DNA of 52,699 bases from Carnimonas nigrificans ATCC BAA-78 (lineage in GTDB: Bacteria > Pseudomonadota > Gammaproteobacteria > Pseudomonadales > Halomonadaceae): positions 1-52,699 of the forward strand of contig NZ_JAGO01000002.1 in the NCBI RefSeq assembly GCF_000526695.1. The letters are read 5' to 3'. Below are positions 8,074 to 16,527 of this stretch, in pieces; the first letter of the stretch is position 1; every line of letters begins with the position of its first letter. A program made the translations under genes and the position numbers. A model generated the notes under the pieces. That model searched no databases, was not told the origin of the DNA, and saw only the letters and a list, made by a program, of their open reading frames with translations.

Positions 8074-8780
8074 TGCGTATCGTCGTTTCCTGGGTTAGAA
8101 GCGTATCGAGTCTTGTTGCTCATGGGCAAAGGAGTAAGCTTTGAATGCAACGCGCTTATTGAAGAGAAGCGTTCGATATATCCCGCCACGCAAGCGTTCG
8201 CCCATCCTTCCTGTTGGATATTTGCGCTTGAGTTGCTGGCGCGGCGCACAGTAAGTCGCGGGCGCTAATAGCCGATCAGCGATCATCCATACCGGATGTT
8301 AAAGAGACCCTGGCGTGAGACGCCTTGACTGCGGATATGGTCGTTGCATTGTTCGTCTTGCTGCACGGATGGTTGCTCTGACTCGCGCCATCCATGCTCT
8401 TTACCGTAGAGACATTGCCTTCAATAGTACCATTTTTCCAATAAATATCGGGCAGAATATTTCCATCAACCATGTATGGGCACGATATTGATCGTGACGG
8501 GTATTAGGTGATATTCGACGACATTAAAGGAAGTTTAAGTCGAATGTAGCCACCTGTACGAAGACGTTCTGGCCGGATGGTTATGGCGTTGGAAGGCCAT
8601 TACGCTCGGTGAGCAGGCGCTAGGAGAAAGCGCTCAGAAGCGGCATAAATAACGCCTGACAAGATTCGCCGCCGCCGTATTCGACAACCAGGCCGATCAG
8701 GTAGAGAGTAGGGAGATACCGCTGGCCGCTACATTTAACCGCCAGCTGTTTTCCGATCTATACGCAACGCAGGTAATACG
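8074..8780. other. Long gap with a possible decayed coding stretch
   Basis: About 700 bases without a credible intact gene. On the plus strand, codons from 8539 read as protein-like sequence (HLYEDVLAGWLWRWKAIT...), hit an in-frame TAA near 8650, then continue in the same frame as AAAVFDNQADQVESREIPL and on to ATFNRQLFSDLYATQ until a TAG at about 8788, just inside the next gene. This could be a gene remnant or chance. The promoter of the downstream dehydrogenase must also lie here. Confidence 0.35.
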
Positions 8781-9884
8781 ATGTCTTTAGCTCCCTTTAT
8801 TGTCAGGCCCGGCCCTCAGGAATACGAATGTCGCATTGGTGTCATGGATACGCTGCCCGAGCGTTTGCGGGCGCATGGCATCAAGAAGGCCATTCTGGTG
8901 CATGGCAATGAATCATGGGCCAATGCCAAGCCCTTCCTTGACGCGCTTTTTGCTAGCGATGTCGAGCTAACGCTACATGCGTTTGTCGGCGAATCGACCT
9001 ATGCCGAAGTAGCCAGAATTTCCGAACGGGTTCAGCAAACGTCGGCTCAGGCCATTATTGGTGTCGGTAGCGGCAAATTGGTGGATGTGGTCAAACATGT
9101 CGCTGAAGATATCGTGCCGCTCTATTCCGTGGTGATTCCTACTCTGGCAAGCAACTGTGCTCCCTGGGCGCCGCTCAGCGTGATGTACAGCGATGAAGGG
9201 GTGTTCGAGGACGTGGACTGGCTGAAGAAGCAGGTAGGATTGCTGCTGGTGGACCCGCGTATTATCGTGACCGCGCCTGAAAAATATCTGGTGGCGGGAA
9301 TTGGTGACACCATCGCCAAATGGTACGAATCCGAACAGATTCTGGCACGCAAAGAGACCCAGGCCAGCGCCTTCCTTCAGGCTGCCCGTGGTCATGCGTA
9401 TACCTGCAAGCAGGTGATGGTGGAAGAGGGGGCGCAGGCGGTCGCTGACCGTAATACCCAGCGTGTTAGCGACACCTTCGTCAAGGTCGCTGAAACCATT
9501 ATCGCCCTCAGCGGGCTGGTGGGCGGCTTTGGGGATGCCTACGCGCGAGCGACCATCGCACACGCCATTCATGATGCGATTACTGCGTTTCCTGAGACTC
9601 ACCACTATCTGCATGGCACCAAGGTGGCCTATGGCGTCATGGTCAATCTGGCCTACGAGCATAACTGGGACGAAATAGAGCGGTTGGTGCCTTTCTATAC
9701 CGCGCTTGGATTACCCAAATGTCTGGATGATCTCGATATCGGTTATCTAAACGAAGCGCAGCTTCGCAGTATGGCTGACGATGCCCAGGATGATGCGCTA
9801 CTCAAGGTTTCCATGTACGAAACAACTCCCGCCCTTATCTATCAGGCGGTGAAGGATCTTGAAGCGCACTTTGCAGGAAAATAG
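8781..9884 (+). CDS. hcxA: Iron-containing alcohol dehydrogenase, HcxA (YbdH)-like hydroxycarboxylate dehydrogenase
   Basis: A 367-residue member of the glycerol-dehydrogenase branch of the iron-containing alcohol dehydrogenases. The NAD(P)-binding loop GVGSGK is at 94-99. Metal-binding positions are visible as Asp176 in AGIGDTIAKWYE, His261/His264 in IAHAIHDAI and His278 in YLHGTKVAYG. These motifs and the spacing match my memory of E. coli HcxA/YbdH, which reduces 2-oxo acids such as 2-oxobutyrate. Glycerol dehydrogenase is the nearest alternative. The gene stands alone, runs toward a small lipoprotein gene and ends at a strong hairpin. Confidence 0.8.
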   Translation: MSLAPFIVRPGPQEYECRIGVMDTLPERLRAHGIKKAILVHGNESWANAKPFLDALFASDVELTLHAFVGESTYAEVARISERVQQTSAQAIIGVGSGKLVDVVKHVAEDIVPLYSVVIPTLASNCAPWAPLSVMYSDEGVFEDVDWLKKQVGLLLVDPRIIVTAPEKYLVAGIGDTIAKWYESEQILARKETQASAFLQAARGHAYTCKQVMVEEGAQAVADRNTQRVSDTFVKVAETIIALSGLVGGFGDAYARATIAHAIHDAITAFPETHHYLHGTKVAYGVMVNLAYEHNWDEIERLVPFYTALGLPKCLDDLDIGYLNEAQLRSMADDAQDDALLKVSMYETTPALIYQAVKDLEAHFAGK

Positions 9885-9886
9885 GC

Positions 9887-9932
9887 AAAAAAACCGCGGC
9901 CAGATTGCCCCATGAAGGGCAGCCTGGCCGCG
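9887..9932. terminator. Bidirectional intrinsic terminator
   Basis: CGCGGCCAG (9895-9903) pairs with CTGGCCGCG (9924-9932), with an inner TGCCC/GGGCA stem. The run of A at 9887-9893 gives a U-tract for minus-strand transcripts. It lies between two convergent genes. Confidence 0.85.
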
Positions 9933-9957
9933 AGTCTTGCGAAAGTGCCGAAGCGAC

Positions 9958-10164
9958 TTATTGGGCTGGAGCAGGCGCGTAGGCACCGCTGCTGGCAGGC
10001 GGGGTCGCGGATTGGGTCGGCGCTGCGGCACCCTGTGAATTGGCGGGAGCCATTGTCGATTGGTCGGCATCCGCGGGCTGTTGATCTTCTGAGGGGGAGC
10101 TGGAGCAGCCAGCCATGGATGCCAACAGTACGCCCGCTGCGATAGTGCCTACAAACTTCTTCAT
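9958..10164 (-). CDS. Small secreted lipoprotein, low-complexity Ala/Pro/Ser/Gln-rich
   Basis: A 68-residue protein from the ATG at 10164, chosen because AAGGA lies eight bases upstream and because it gives a clean signal peptide. Basic MKK is followed by the hydrophobic FVGTIAAGVLLASM and a lipobox ending AGC, so Cys19 or so would be lipidated. The mature part is only about 50 residues and is disordered in character (SSSPSEDQQPADADQ, then many Ala, Pro and Gln). No domain is recognised. It is convergent with the HcxA-like gene and separated from it by a shared hairpin. Real because signal, lipobox, ribosome site and terminator agree; function unknown. Confidence 0.75.
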   Translation of the reverse strand: MKKFVGTIAAGVLLASMAGCSSSPSEDQQPADADQSTMAPANSQGAAAPTQSATPPASSGAYAPAPAQ

Positions 10165-10191
10165 GGAGATCATCCTTCCATTGCCAAACAT

Positions 10192-10667
10192 CAGTATGTC
10201 TATGTGCGCTTGTATTAGTAGCAGCTCGTTGTGAAGTGCCTCAAGTAAAATAATGTTTACTCACGCATGGATTCAGTAATCGCTGTCTATATAGTAAGGC
10301 TGATGCGGTATGTTATATCCACGCTCTACAGAAGCAGGAAGCAAACCATATAAAACAATACTGTCGGGTTACATCAGTTAACAGTGAGAAAGCGCTGCCA
10401 ATATAGCGTGTTTATTCGGATAAAGGATCATCAGTCAGGGCATTAAGACCAGGCTGAGAATTCGTTCATTGAAGTAATAAACGGCAGTAGCAAATGATCG
10501 CTTTCCGGGATGATGCCAGCACGCTGGTGGTACTGTTCGTCGATAGCATCACGCGGTGCCCTTCTCTTTGTGCTCGTCTCTGACCCATGGCTGCTCCGCC
10601 CAATATCAGTCACACTTGTACGCCTATTCGTTGCAAGGAGTTCTCTGATGAGCGAGGCTGCACGTTA
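10192..10667. other. Intergenic region upstream of the FecCD operon, with a six-codon leader ORF
   Basis: I see no cobalamin-riboswitch-type consensus and no clear Fur box. Near the right end, AAGGAG (10635-10640) sits seven bases before an ATG at 10648. That ATG opens a six-codon frame (MSEAAR) whose TAA (10666-10668) overlaps the ATG of the permease. Confidence 0.5.
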
Positions 10668-11684
10668 ATGCGTCGCTATACCATGGTGGTGACATCGTTG
10701 CTGCTGGCGCTGCTGTTGGTCAGCGTAGCGGCGCTCTGCATGGGGCGTTACAGCGTGCATTGGCAACAACTGGTGCAGCTACTGGCGGCCCCGCTGGGAG
10801 CGCACGGTGAATCTGACCCAGTGACCACTGCTGTTGTGCTGCAATCGCGCTTGCCGCGCCTCGTCGCGGCGATCCTGATCGGTGCAGCGCTTTCCTGCGC
10901 GGGCGCCTCCTATCAGGCGGTGTTCCGTAACCCGCTGGTGTCGCCCGATCTGCTCGGTGTGTTGAGTGGTGCTGCGTGCGGTGCCGCGGTAATGATCATT
11001 GCTGGTCTTAATCCGCTGCTGGTGCAAACGGGCGCTTTTACCGGCGGCCTGATTGCGGTGGCGGCGGGTATGAGCATTGCGCGGGTTTTCAAGGCGCAAG
11101 GGTTGCTCAGTCTGTTGATGGGTGGCCTGATTGCCAATGCGGTATTCACGGCGTCGCTCTCGCTGCTTAAATACCTGGCAGACCCGCTGGATCAACTGCC
11201 GGCCATTGTGGACTGGCTGCTCGGCTCGCTGGCGCAGGCCAACTGGCAGATGCTTGAGTGGATCAGCATTCCGATGCTGGTGCTGATTGCGATCATGATG
11301 CGTCTGGCGCCGCTGCTGGATATTCTCTCCCTGCCCGATGAAGAAGCCCAAAGCCTCGGCATTGCAGTGAAGCGCCAGCGACTGCTGTTGATCGGCATTG
11401 CGACGCTGGCTTCGGCGATGACCATTTCGATGGCGGGCATTATTGGCTGGGTGGGGCTGCTGATTCCCCATGTGGCCCGCATTCTGGTGGGGGCGTCGCA
11501 CCGGCAGATGATGCCGGTATGTGCGCTGGCAGGGGCGCTGTGCATGGTGCTGTCGGACACGCTGGCGCGTTCGCTGTCGATCAGTGAAATACCGCTGGGG
11601 GTGATTACCGAGCTGACCGGCGCGCTCGCCTTCATTTTGGTGCTGTATCGGGTAGGGCGAGCACTCAATGGAGGCAAGGGTTAA
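10668..11684 (+). CDS. FecCD-family ABC transporter permease (iron-siderophore/cobalamin type)
   Basis: From the ATG at 10668 the protein has 338 residues and about nine to ten membrane segments. Family hallmarks are RLPRLVAAILIGAALSCAGASYQAVFRNPLVSPDLLGV near TM2, SLPDEEAQSLGI before the last helices and the coupling region GWVGLLIPHVAR. It forms the membrane pore of a metal-chelate importer with the ATPase and binding protein that follow at once. The chosen start overlaps the stop of a six-codon upstream frame (TAATG), which itself has the strong ribosome site; an alternative in-frame start at 10587 gives a non-family leader. The substrate (ferric siderophore, haem, cobalamin or another chelate) cannot be fixed. 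Confidence 0.88.
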   Translation: MRRYTMVVTSLLLALLLVSVAALCMGRYSVHWQQLVQLLAAPLGAHGESDPVTTAVVLQSRLPRLVAAILIGAALSCAGASYQAVFRNPLVSPDLLGVLSGAACGAAVMIIAGLNPLLVQTGAFTGGLIAVAAGMSIARVFKAQGLLSLLMGGLIANAVFTASLSLLKYLADPLDQLPAIVDWLLGSLAQANWQMLEWISIPMLVLIAIMMRLAPLLDILSLPDEEAQSLGIAVKRQRLLLIGIATLASAMTISMAGIIGWVGLLIPHVARILVGASHRQMMPVCALAGALCMVLSDTLARSLSISEIPLGVITELTGALAFILVLYRVGRALNGGKG

Positions 11685-12497
11685 ATGCACCAGACATCGA
11701 CCAGCGCCGCGCCACTGCTGACGCTAGAGCGCATCGGTTTCCACTATCGCCGCAAGCGCGCCATTCTGAACGATCTCTCTGTGACGATTGAAGAAGGGGA
11801 GTTCGTCGGCATTCTGGGCAAGAATGGGGCGGGCAAAAGCACTCTGCTCAGAATTCTGGCGGGTATCACGCCGCCCACCGCAGGCACGGCGCGCCTGGCC
11901 GGTACGCCGATGGCGCACTATTCGCCACGGGCAATAGCGCGCTGGCTGGCGTATGTGCCGCAGCAGCGGCTCGACAGTTTTGGCTACAGTGTCCGGCAAA
12001 TGGTCGCCATGGGGCGGGTGCCTCATCGCGGCGTGCTGGCGCGTCTTGATAGCGACGATGAGGCGTATATTGATGAGGCCATGGAGCGTATGGGCATCAT
12101 GGCGCTGGCGGAGCGCTCGGTGGTGGCGTTATCGGGCGGCGAGCGTCAGCGCGTGACCATTGCCCGCGCTCTGGCGCAACGGGCGCGGGCGATTCTGCTG
12201 GATGAACCGATGGCAGGACTCGATCCTGGCAGCCAGGCGAGCCTGCTGATGCTGCTCGCTGATCTGGTCAAGGAAGGGCACACGATCGTGATGAATTCGC
12301 ACGCGCCCGAGGAGCTGTTTGCCTATGCCTCACGCGTGATTATGCTGGAAGGCGGCACGCTGGCGGCTGATGGTAAGCCTGCGCAGGTGATTAATGTTGA
12401 GCGCATGTCGCAGTTGTATGGCTTGCCGTTGAGGCAGGTTGACCAGCACGGGCGACGGTTCTTCTATCCTGCTGCTGAAAAAGGGCTGCTGCCATAA
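11685..12497 (+). CDS. ABC transporter ATP-binding protein (FecE/FhuC type)
   Basis: A 270-residue ATPase starting directly after the permease stop (TAA-ATG abutting), so translation is probably coupled. It has Walker [10 protein letters not shown] (45-53), a Q-loop region in [14 protein letters not shown], the signature LSGGERQR at about 150, Walker [13 protein letters not shown] and the switch His in NSHAPEE. The arrangement ARWLAYVPQ...VRQMVAMGR is typical of iron/cobalamin importer ATPases. It sits on the cytoplasmic face and powers import through the upstream FecCD permease. Confidence 0.9.
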   Translation: MHQTSTSAAPLLTLERIGFHYRRKRAILNDLSVTIEEGEFVGILGKNGAGKSTLLRILAGITPPTAGTARLAGTPMAHYSPRAIARWLAYVPQQRLDSFGYSVRQMVAMGRVPHRGVLARLDSDDEAYIDEAMERMGIMALAERSVVALSGGERQRVTIARALAQRARAILLDEPMAGLDPGSQASLLMLLADLVKEGHTIVMNSHAPEELFAYASRVIMLEGGTLAADGKPAQVINVERMSQLYGLPLRQVDQHGRRFFYPAAEKGLLP

Positions 12498-12567
12498 TGG
12501 TGTGGTGGCTGTCCGGCTTCTAACGATGGGCTGTTGCCGTACATTCATCGACTCTCAAGTATCTATA

Positions 12568-13533
12568 ATGAAACGAATACTCTGCTCTCTACTGGCCGCT
12601 GCGCTGCTCGGCTCTCTGCCGGTCGGCTCTGTGAGTGCCGCCCCTGCACGCATCGTCGAAGGATGGTATGCCCACAATGCCACGCTGGTAATGCTGGGGG
12701 CGCAGGATGCCATTGTCGGTACAGTGGCAAGGCCGTCGATGCTGCCATGGATGTTCACGCTGGTGCCGCAGTTCGAGCAGGCGCAGCAGTTTCCTTCACC
12801 GCGTCTTAATGGCGAAGCCGTACTGGCGCTCAAGCCCGATGTCACTTTCGTGCCGCAAGGCAGCCAGATTGCAGCGCCGCTGCGTCGGCTGGGTCTTGTC
12901 GTCAAGGAAGAAGGCTTCGACAGCTTTAGCGGTATGCGCGAGAGCTTGAATGACACCGCTAGTGTGATTGATACACCGCTGGCGCACTCACGCAATCAGG
13001 CGTACCAGCAGGCGCTGGAAGAAGCGCTGCGCCAGCCGAGCGAGGCGACTTCCCGACCAGCGGTGGTGCATATCGAATCGACCGCGCCGCTGCGGGTAGA
13101 CGGCAGCCACACGATCATCAATGAATGGATTCGCGCGGCAGGTGGGAAGAACGCAGCCAGTACCGTTACTGGCAATAAGCAGCCGGTAGCGATGGAGCAG
13201 TTGTTAGCGTGGCAGCCCGATATCATCATCGTCGGCGGCACTGCCGGTGATATGAAGGCGTTGCAGCAGAATCCGCTCTGGCAGCAGCTCAAAGCAGTGC
13301 AGGCGGGCAAGGTCTATCGTAACCCTGCGGGCATTTTCCCTTGGGATCGCTACGGGCCGGAACTGCTGCTGCAAATCAAATGGGCGAAACAGATTGTGCA
13401 GCAGGGTAACGTTGATACAGCACGAATGGTCTCTGCCGTTACCGACTTTTATCAGCGCTTTTATGGCATCTCCCTTGATCGCGAGGATGCGAAACTGATG
13501 CTGGCAGGGCGACCTCCGGCCACGCCGCGCTGA
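12568..13533 (+). CDS. Periplasmic substrate-binding protein of the FecCD transporter
   Basis: From the ATG at 12568 this is a 321-residue protein with an Sec signal peptide (MKRILCSLLAAALLGSLP, then a cleavage site after VSA). The mature protein has the two-lobed class III binding-protein pattern: an N-terminal lobe with NGEAVLALKPDVTFVP and a C-terminal lobe with MEQLLAWQPDIIIVGG and NPLWQQLKAVQAGKVYRNPAGIFPWDRYGPELLL. These are FepB/BtuF-type motifs (peripla_BP_2). It is third in the permease-ATPase-binding protein operon, 70 bases after the ATPase. No receptor gene is adjacent; a TonB-dependent receptor is 6 kb away. Confidence 0.88.
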   Translation: MKRILCSLLAAALLGSLPVGSVSAAPARIVEGWYAHNATLVMLGAQDAIVGTVARPSMLPWMFTLVPQFEQAQQFPSPRLNGEAVLALKPDVTFVPQGSQIAAPLRRLGLVVKEEGFDSFSGMRESLNDTASVIDTPLAHSRNQAYQQALEEALRQPSEATSRPAVVHIESTAPLRVDGSHTIINEWIRAAGGKNAASTVTGNKQPVAMEQLLAWQPDIIIVGGTAGDMKALQQNPLWQQLKAVQAGKVYRNPAGIFPWDRYGPELLLQIKWAKQIVQQGNVDTARMVSAVTDFYQRFYGISLDREDAKLMLAGRPPATPR

Positions 13534-13646
13534 CCAAACGTCTGATTGAACGATAGGCCATCTGCGCTTTCAGTATGGGAAGAGGGCGCGCGAGTATGCT
13601 TCACATATGTCAGGCAGGTTTTCCATCAACGGTTTGGAGCAACATC

Positions 13647-14204
13647 ATGCGTATCTTTTCAGGCAAAACGTGGGTCATTGTGGCGGGCCTCACCATGGGG
13701 CTTGGTGCTGCTGGCTCAAGTGCAGCGGCAGATTCTCAGGCAGCAACGGGCAATACGGATGCGCTGCCTTACAGCAGCGTTGAGAACAAACAGATAGAAA
13801 CCTTCACTCTGGAATGCTCCGACAACGCTCAGCAAAACACCCTCGATATCAATGATTGCTTCAGTACCAAACTAGCGCAGATAGAAGCCGTTAATCAGAA
13901 ATACGTCAGCGCTATTCGCAAGCATCTGGAAGCTTCATTATCCGATGATGATGCTGATCACAATCGTCGCAAGACATTGGAAGCCTTCGAAGCTGAAGAC
14001 AAGGCGTGGGATACCTTGATCGACAAGGCGAGTACGGCTTCTTACCAGGATGCGATAGGTGGCTCGATTCGCGGCATGGTGGCTGCTTCACGCAAGCTTG
14101 CGCTTCTCGAAACGCGGATACATGACCAGTGGGAAAACTGGCTGCAAACCATGAGTTCCAGCGAGCCACCCTTGCTGCCTGAACCGCGCTTCACCAGCCA
14201 GTAA
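13647..14204 (+). CDS. DUF1311 / LprI-like secreted protein
   Basis: A 185-residue protein from the ATG at 13647, preceded by TTGGAG. The first ~27 residues form a signal peptide (RIFSGKTWVIVAGLTMGLG then AAGSSAAA). The mature part contains CSDNAQQNTLDINDCFSTKLAQIEAVNQKYVSAI, which matches the Cys-x-Gln-x-Asn-Cys pattern of DUF1311, the family of the lysozyme inhibitor LprI N-terminal domain. A long helical C-terminal part follows. It is periplasmic or secreted. It follows the importer operon by 113 bases but has its own ribosome site and terminator. Confidence 0.75.
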   Translation: MRIFSGKTWVIVAGLTMGLGAAGSSAAADSQAATGNTDALPYSSVENKQIETFTLECSDNAQQNTLDINDCFSTKLAQIEAVNQKYVSAIRKHLEASLSDDDADHNRRKTLEAFEAEDKAWDTLIDKASTASYQDAIGGSIRGMVAASRKLALLETRIHDQWENWLQTMSSSEPPLLPEPRFTSQ

Positions 14205-14226
14205 CGCGCTCCTTCACACTACGATA

Positions 14227-14252
14227 AAAGGCACGCTTTCGGGCGTGCCTTT
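14227..14252. terminator. Intrinsic terminator between convergent genes
   Basis: AAAGGCACGC pairs with GGCGTGCCTTT across a short loop, giving A/T tracts on both sides. It can serve the DUF1311 gene and the convergent phospholipase D gene. Confidence 0.8.
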
Positions 14253-14306
14253 GTGTGTTGCGGAGGTGGAAGCAAGCGCTGTCGCGGGAAGGCAGTGCTT
14301 GTGTGA

Positions 14307-15869
14307 TTACAGCAGCGACTCGATCGGCAGGAACGACATGAACCAGGCGGCGGTTCGTTTCAGCGCGCCCGCGTTCGGCTCCTTGTCGTAACGTGTTTCG
14401 CTGCCGTCGGCGTTACGTTCGATCCAATAGAGCTTGCCTTGCGAGTCCATTTTGACTTCGTAGGCCACATAAGGAACCTGCTGTTCAAACGAGTCATCTA
14501 TCTGTTCGGCCAGATGTGGGCTATCGACCAAAAAGCCCATTTCTGTATTGATACGTGCCGAACGTGGGTCGAAGTTGAAGGAACCTACGAAAACGCGCTT
14601 GCCATCTGCCGTAAAGGTCTTGGCGTGCAGGCTGGAGGTGGATTTTCCGAACGGCCCGGAAAGGCGCGTCTTGTTGTCCGAACCTCCGGCTGGCTTCAGT
14701 TCGAACAGATGGGAACCATCCCTGAGCAGCTCAGGACGCCAGCGCGCATAGCCCGAATGCACCGCAGTGACATCGGTGGCTTGTAGCGAGTTGGTCAGAA
14801 TGGAGACATCAACACCGTTATCGGTTAACTGCTTAAAGGTATCCACGCCGCTCTGGGTGGGCACAAAGTAGGCGGAAACGAGATTTACCTTGTGCTGGGG
14901 CGAGCCCATCAGCTTGGGTAGCTGTCCGATCAACAGTTGGCTGTCATCGGCCTTGTCAACGGTCTTGGCGGGGTCGTCGCTCACCAGCGTCATCGGCGCC
15001 CAATGGAACTGTAGCTTACCCTCGGTGAGCCTGGAGACGAGCTGGGAGCGCCGCAGGGAATCGACGTAGGTGCTGGATTCCTTGCTGGCAAGCTGTTTAT
15101 TTAGCTCTTCCCCTATCTTCTCTTCGCCGGATTCATCAACGTCGCGCAATATCCGTTCAGCGGGGTACGCTGATTCACTGGTCCAGTAGAGCTGGAAACT
15201 TTGCGAAACAACATTTACGACGCGGCCAACAACGGCGAGATCCAGGTCGGCATAGATAACACCATGGCCGGTGCCGAAGTATTCATCGCCAATATTCCTG
15301 CCGCCGACAATCGACACCTGGTTATCAGCGGTAAACGACTTGTTGTGCATACGGTGGTTGAGGCGCGGGAACGCCACTACGTAATTCAGCCATTTGGGAA
15401 TGCGGATCACGAAGGGGTTATAGAGACGCACTTCCACATTGGGGTGCTTGTTGAGCGCGGCGAGCTGCTGATCCATGCCGGGAATACCGTTGTCATCCAC
15501 CAGCAAACGCACCCTGACACCACGCTCGGCGGCGCGGTGAACGGCGTCCAGCAACAGAGTGCCGGTAATATCCTTGCTCCAGATATAGTATTGGATATCA
15601 AGCGTGCGCTCTGCCGCATCGGCCAGCTTTACGCGGCTGGCAAAGGCTTCCAGCGGATCGGCCAGCGCCACATAGCCGGCTTCTCCCTGGTGCTGTTGAA
15701 CCTCTTTGCTGACGGCCTTGCCGAGAGAGGTCTGGCTGGTTTCCTGCTGGGAAAGTACGCGCGTTTCGTTACGGTCCTTTAAGCTTGGCAGAGCACAGCC
15801 ACTCAATAAAAGAGCGCACACGGCGGCCAGACAGGATGATTTGGTTAATGTCACGTATTCCTGGCGCAT
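14307..15869 (-). CDS. Phospholipase D-family lipoprotein, ClsC (YmdC)-like
   Basis: A 520-residue protein with a lipoprotein signal (LAAVCALLLSGC, Cys25), so it is membrane anchored. There are two HKD motifs: HNKSFTADNQVSIVGGRN with His175, Lys177 and Asp182, and HAKTFTADGKRVFVGSFNFD near residue 415. Between them lies LDIQYYIWSKDITGTLLLDAV, typical of cardiolipin-synthase-like PLD enzymes. E. coli ClsC makes cardiolipin from phosphatidylglycerol and phosphatidylethanolamine together with YmdB; no ymdB is seen beside it, so cardiolipin synthesis is probable but unproven. A GTG at 15854 with AGGA just upstream would give a shorter, more typical lipoprotein leader than the ATG at 15869. Confidence 0.85.
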   Translation of the reverse strand: MRQEYVTLTKSSCLAAVCALLLSGCALPSLKDRNETRVLSQQETSQTSLGKAVSKEVQQHQGEAGYVALADPLEAFASRVKLADAAERTLDIQYYIWSKDITGTLLLDAVHRAAERGVRVRLLVDDNGIPGMDQQLAALNKHPNVEVRLYNPFVIRIPKWLNYVVAFPRLNHRMHNKSFTADNQVSIVGGRNIGDEYFGTGHGVIYADLDLAVVGRVVNVVSQSFQLYWTSESAYPAERILRDVDESGEEKIGEELNKQLASKESSTYVDSLRRSQLVSRLTEGKLQFHWAPMTLVSDDPAKTVDKADDSQLLIGQLPKLMGSPQHKVNLVSAYFVPTQSGVDTFKQLTDNGVDVSILTNSLQATDVTAVHSGYARWRPELLRDGSHLFELKPAGGSDNKTRLSGPFGKSTSSLHAKTFTADGKRVFVGSFNFDPRSARINTEMGFLVDSPHLAEQIDDSFEQQVPYVAYEVKMDSQGKLYWIERNADGSETRYDKEPNAGALKRTAAWFMSFLPIESLL

Positions 15870-16012
15870 TGAATCTCGAACAATTTCTACTGGTGTATCA
15901 GATAAGCCACTGGGCTATCGCTTACTATCAGAGGCGGCCACTGTCGCGGGCGGTAACCGACGCATCCATCAAGCGTATCGACGGTGCCTGAATAAAAAAC
16001 TCGCCACCTTGC

Positions 16013-16042
16013 AAAAACGGGAGCCATAGCGCCCCCGTTTAA
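16013..16042. terminator. Hairpin downstream of the DUF488 gene
   Basis: An AAACGGG/CCCGTTT stem with an inner loop lies about 85 bases beyond the DUF488 stop, with T and A tracts on the two flanks. It probably ends the minus-strand DUF488 transcript ahead of the clsC-like gene. Confidence 0.6.
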
Positions 16043-16123
16043 GGTCTCTTGCCGGTTGATGCCGCTACTGGGCAGGCGTCTTGAGCTTTTCTCCCGCGCC
16101 CAGTTTTGCACGTAGTTTGCTTA

Positions 16124-16477
16124 CTATGATACATGCTCCATATACTCCTTAATCACAACGGCCTGATTATGCTGTTCGTCCTTGGCGCCATAGAGCAGAG
16201 TGACCTTGCCCTGGTCCAGATAGCGGCTCAACTCCTGGATCGCCGTGGGGTTGGCCTCCAGCTCGGCGCGATATTTCGCTTTGAACTCCTGCCAATGTTC
16301 GGCTTTATGACCGAACCATTTGCGTAACTCCGTGCTCGGAGCAATCTCCTTGAGCCAGGCGGTTAGCTGCTCCTGTTCCTTCGATTTGCCGCGCGGCCAC
16401 AGGCGATCGACCAGAATACGCTGTCCGTCGCTCTGCTCAGGGACGGTATAGGCACGTTTCAGTTGAATATGCGTCAT
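16124..16477 (-). CDS. DUF488 family protein (YeaO-like)
   Basis: A 117-residue cytoplasmic protein starting at the ATG at 16477, which has AAGGAG five bases upstream. An in-frame GTG two codons earlier lies too close to that ribosome site. Conserved DUF488 features are the DRLWPRGKSKEQ motif at about 26-37, the WFGHKAEHWQEFKAKYRAEL segment and VTLLYGAKDEQHNQAVVIKEYM at the end. The biochemical role of the family is not established. It lies behind norR in the same direction with a 50-base gap, so the two may share a transcript. Confidence 0.85.
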   Translation of the reverse strand: MTHIQLKRAYTVPEQSDGQRILVDRLWPRGKSKEQEQLTAWLKEIAPSTELRKWFGHKAEHWQEFKAKYRAELEANPTAIQELSRYLDQGKVTLLYGAKDEQHNQAVVIKEYMEHVS

Positions 16478-16527
16478 GGACACTCCTTGAAAGAACAGTC
16501 ATCTGCTGCAGTGGCGATGTCTGGACC

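Noticed and set aside
10192-10667. Cobalamin riboswitch before the FecCD operon
   Set aside because: I could not find the conserved cobalamin-riboswitch core motifs.
10779-11690. Long minus-strand frame opposite the FecCD permease
   Set aside because: Arg/His/Gln-rich composition typical of an antisense shadow; the plus-strand permease motifs are unambiguous.
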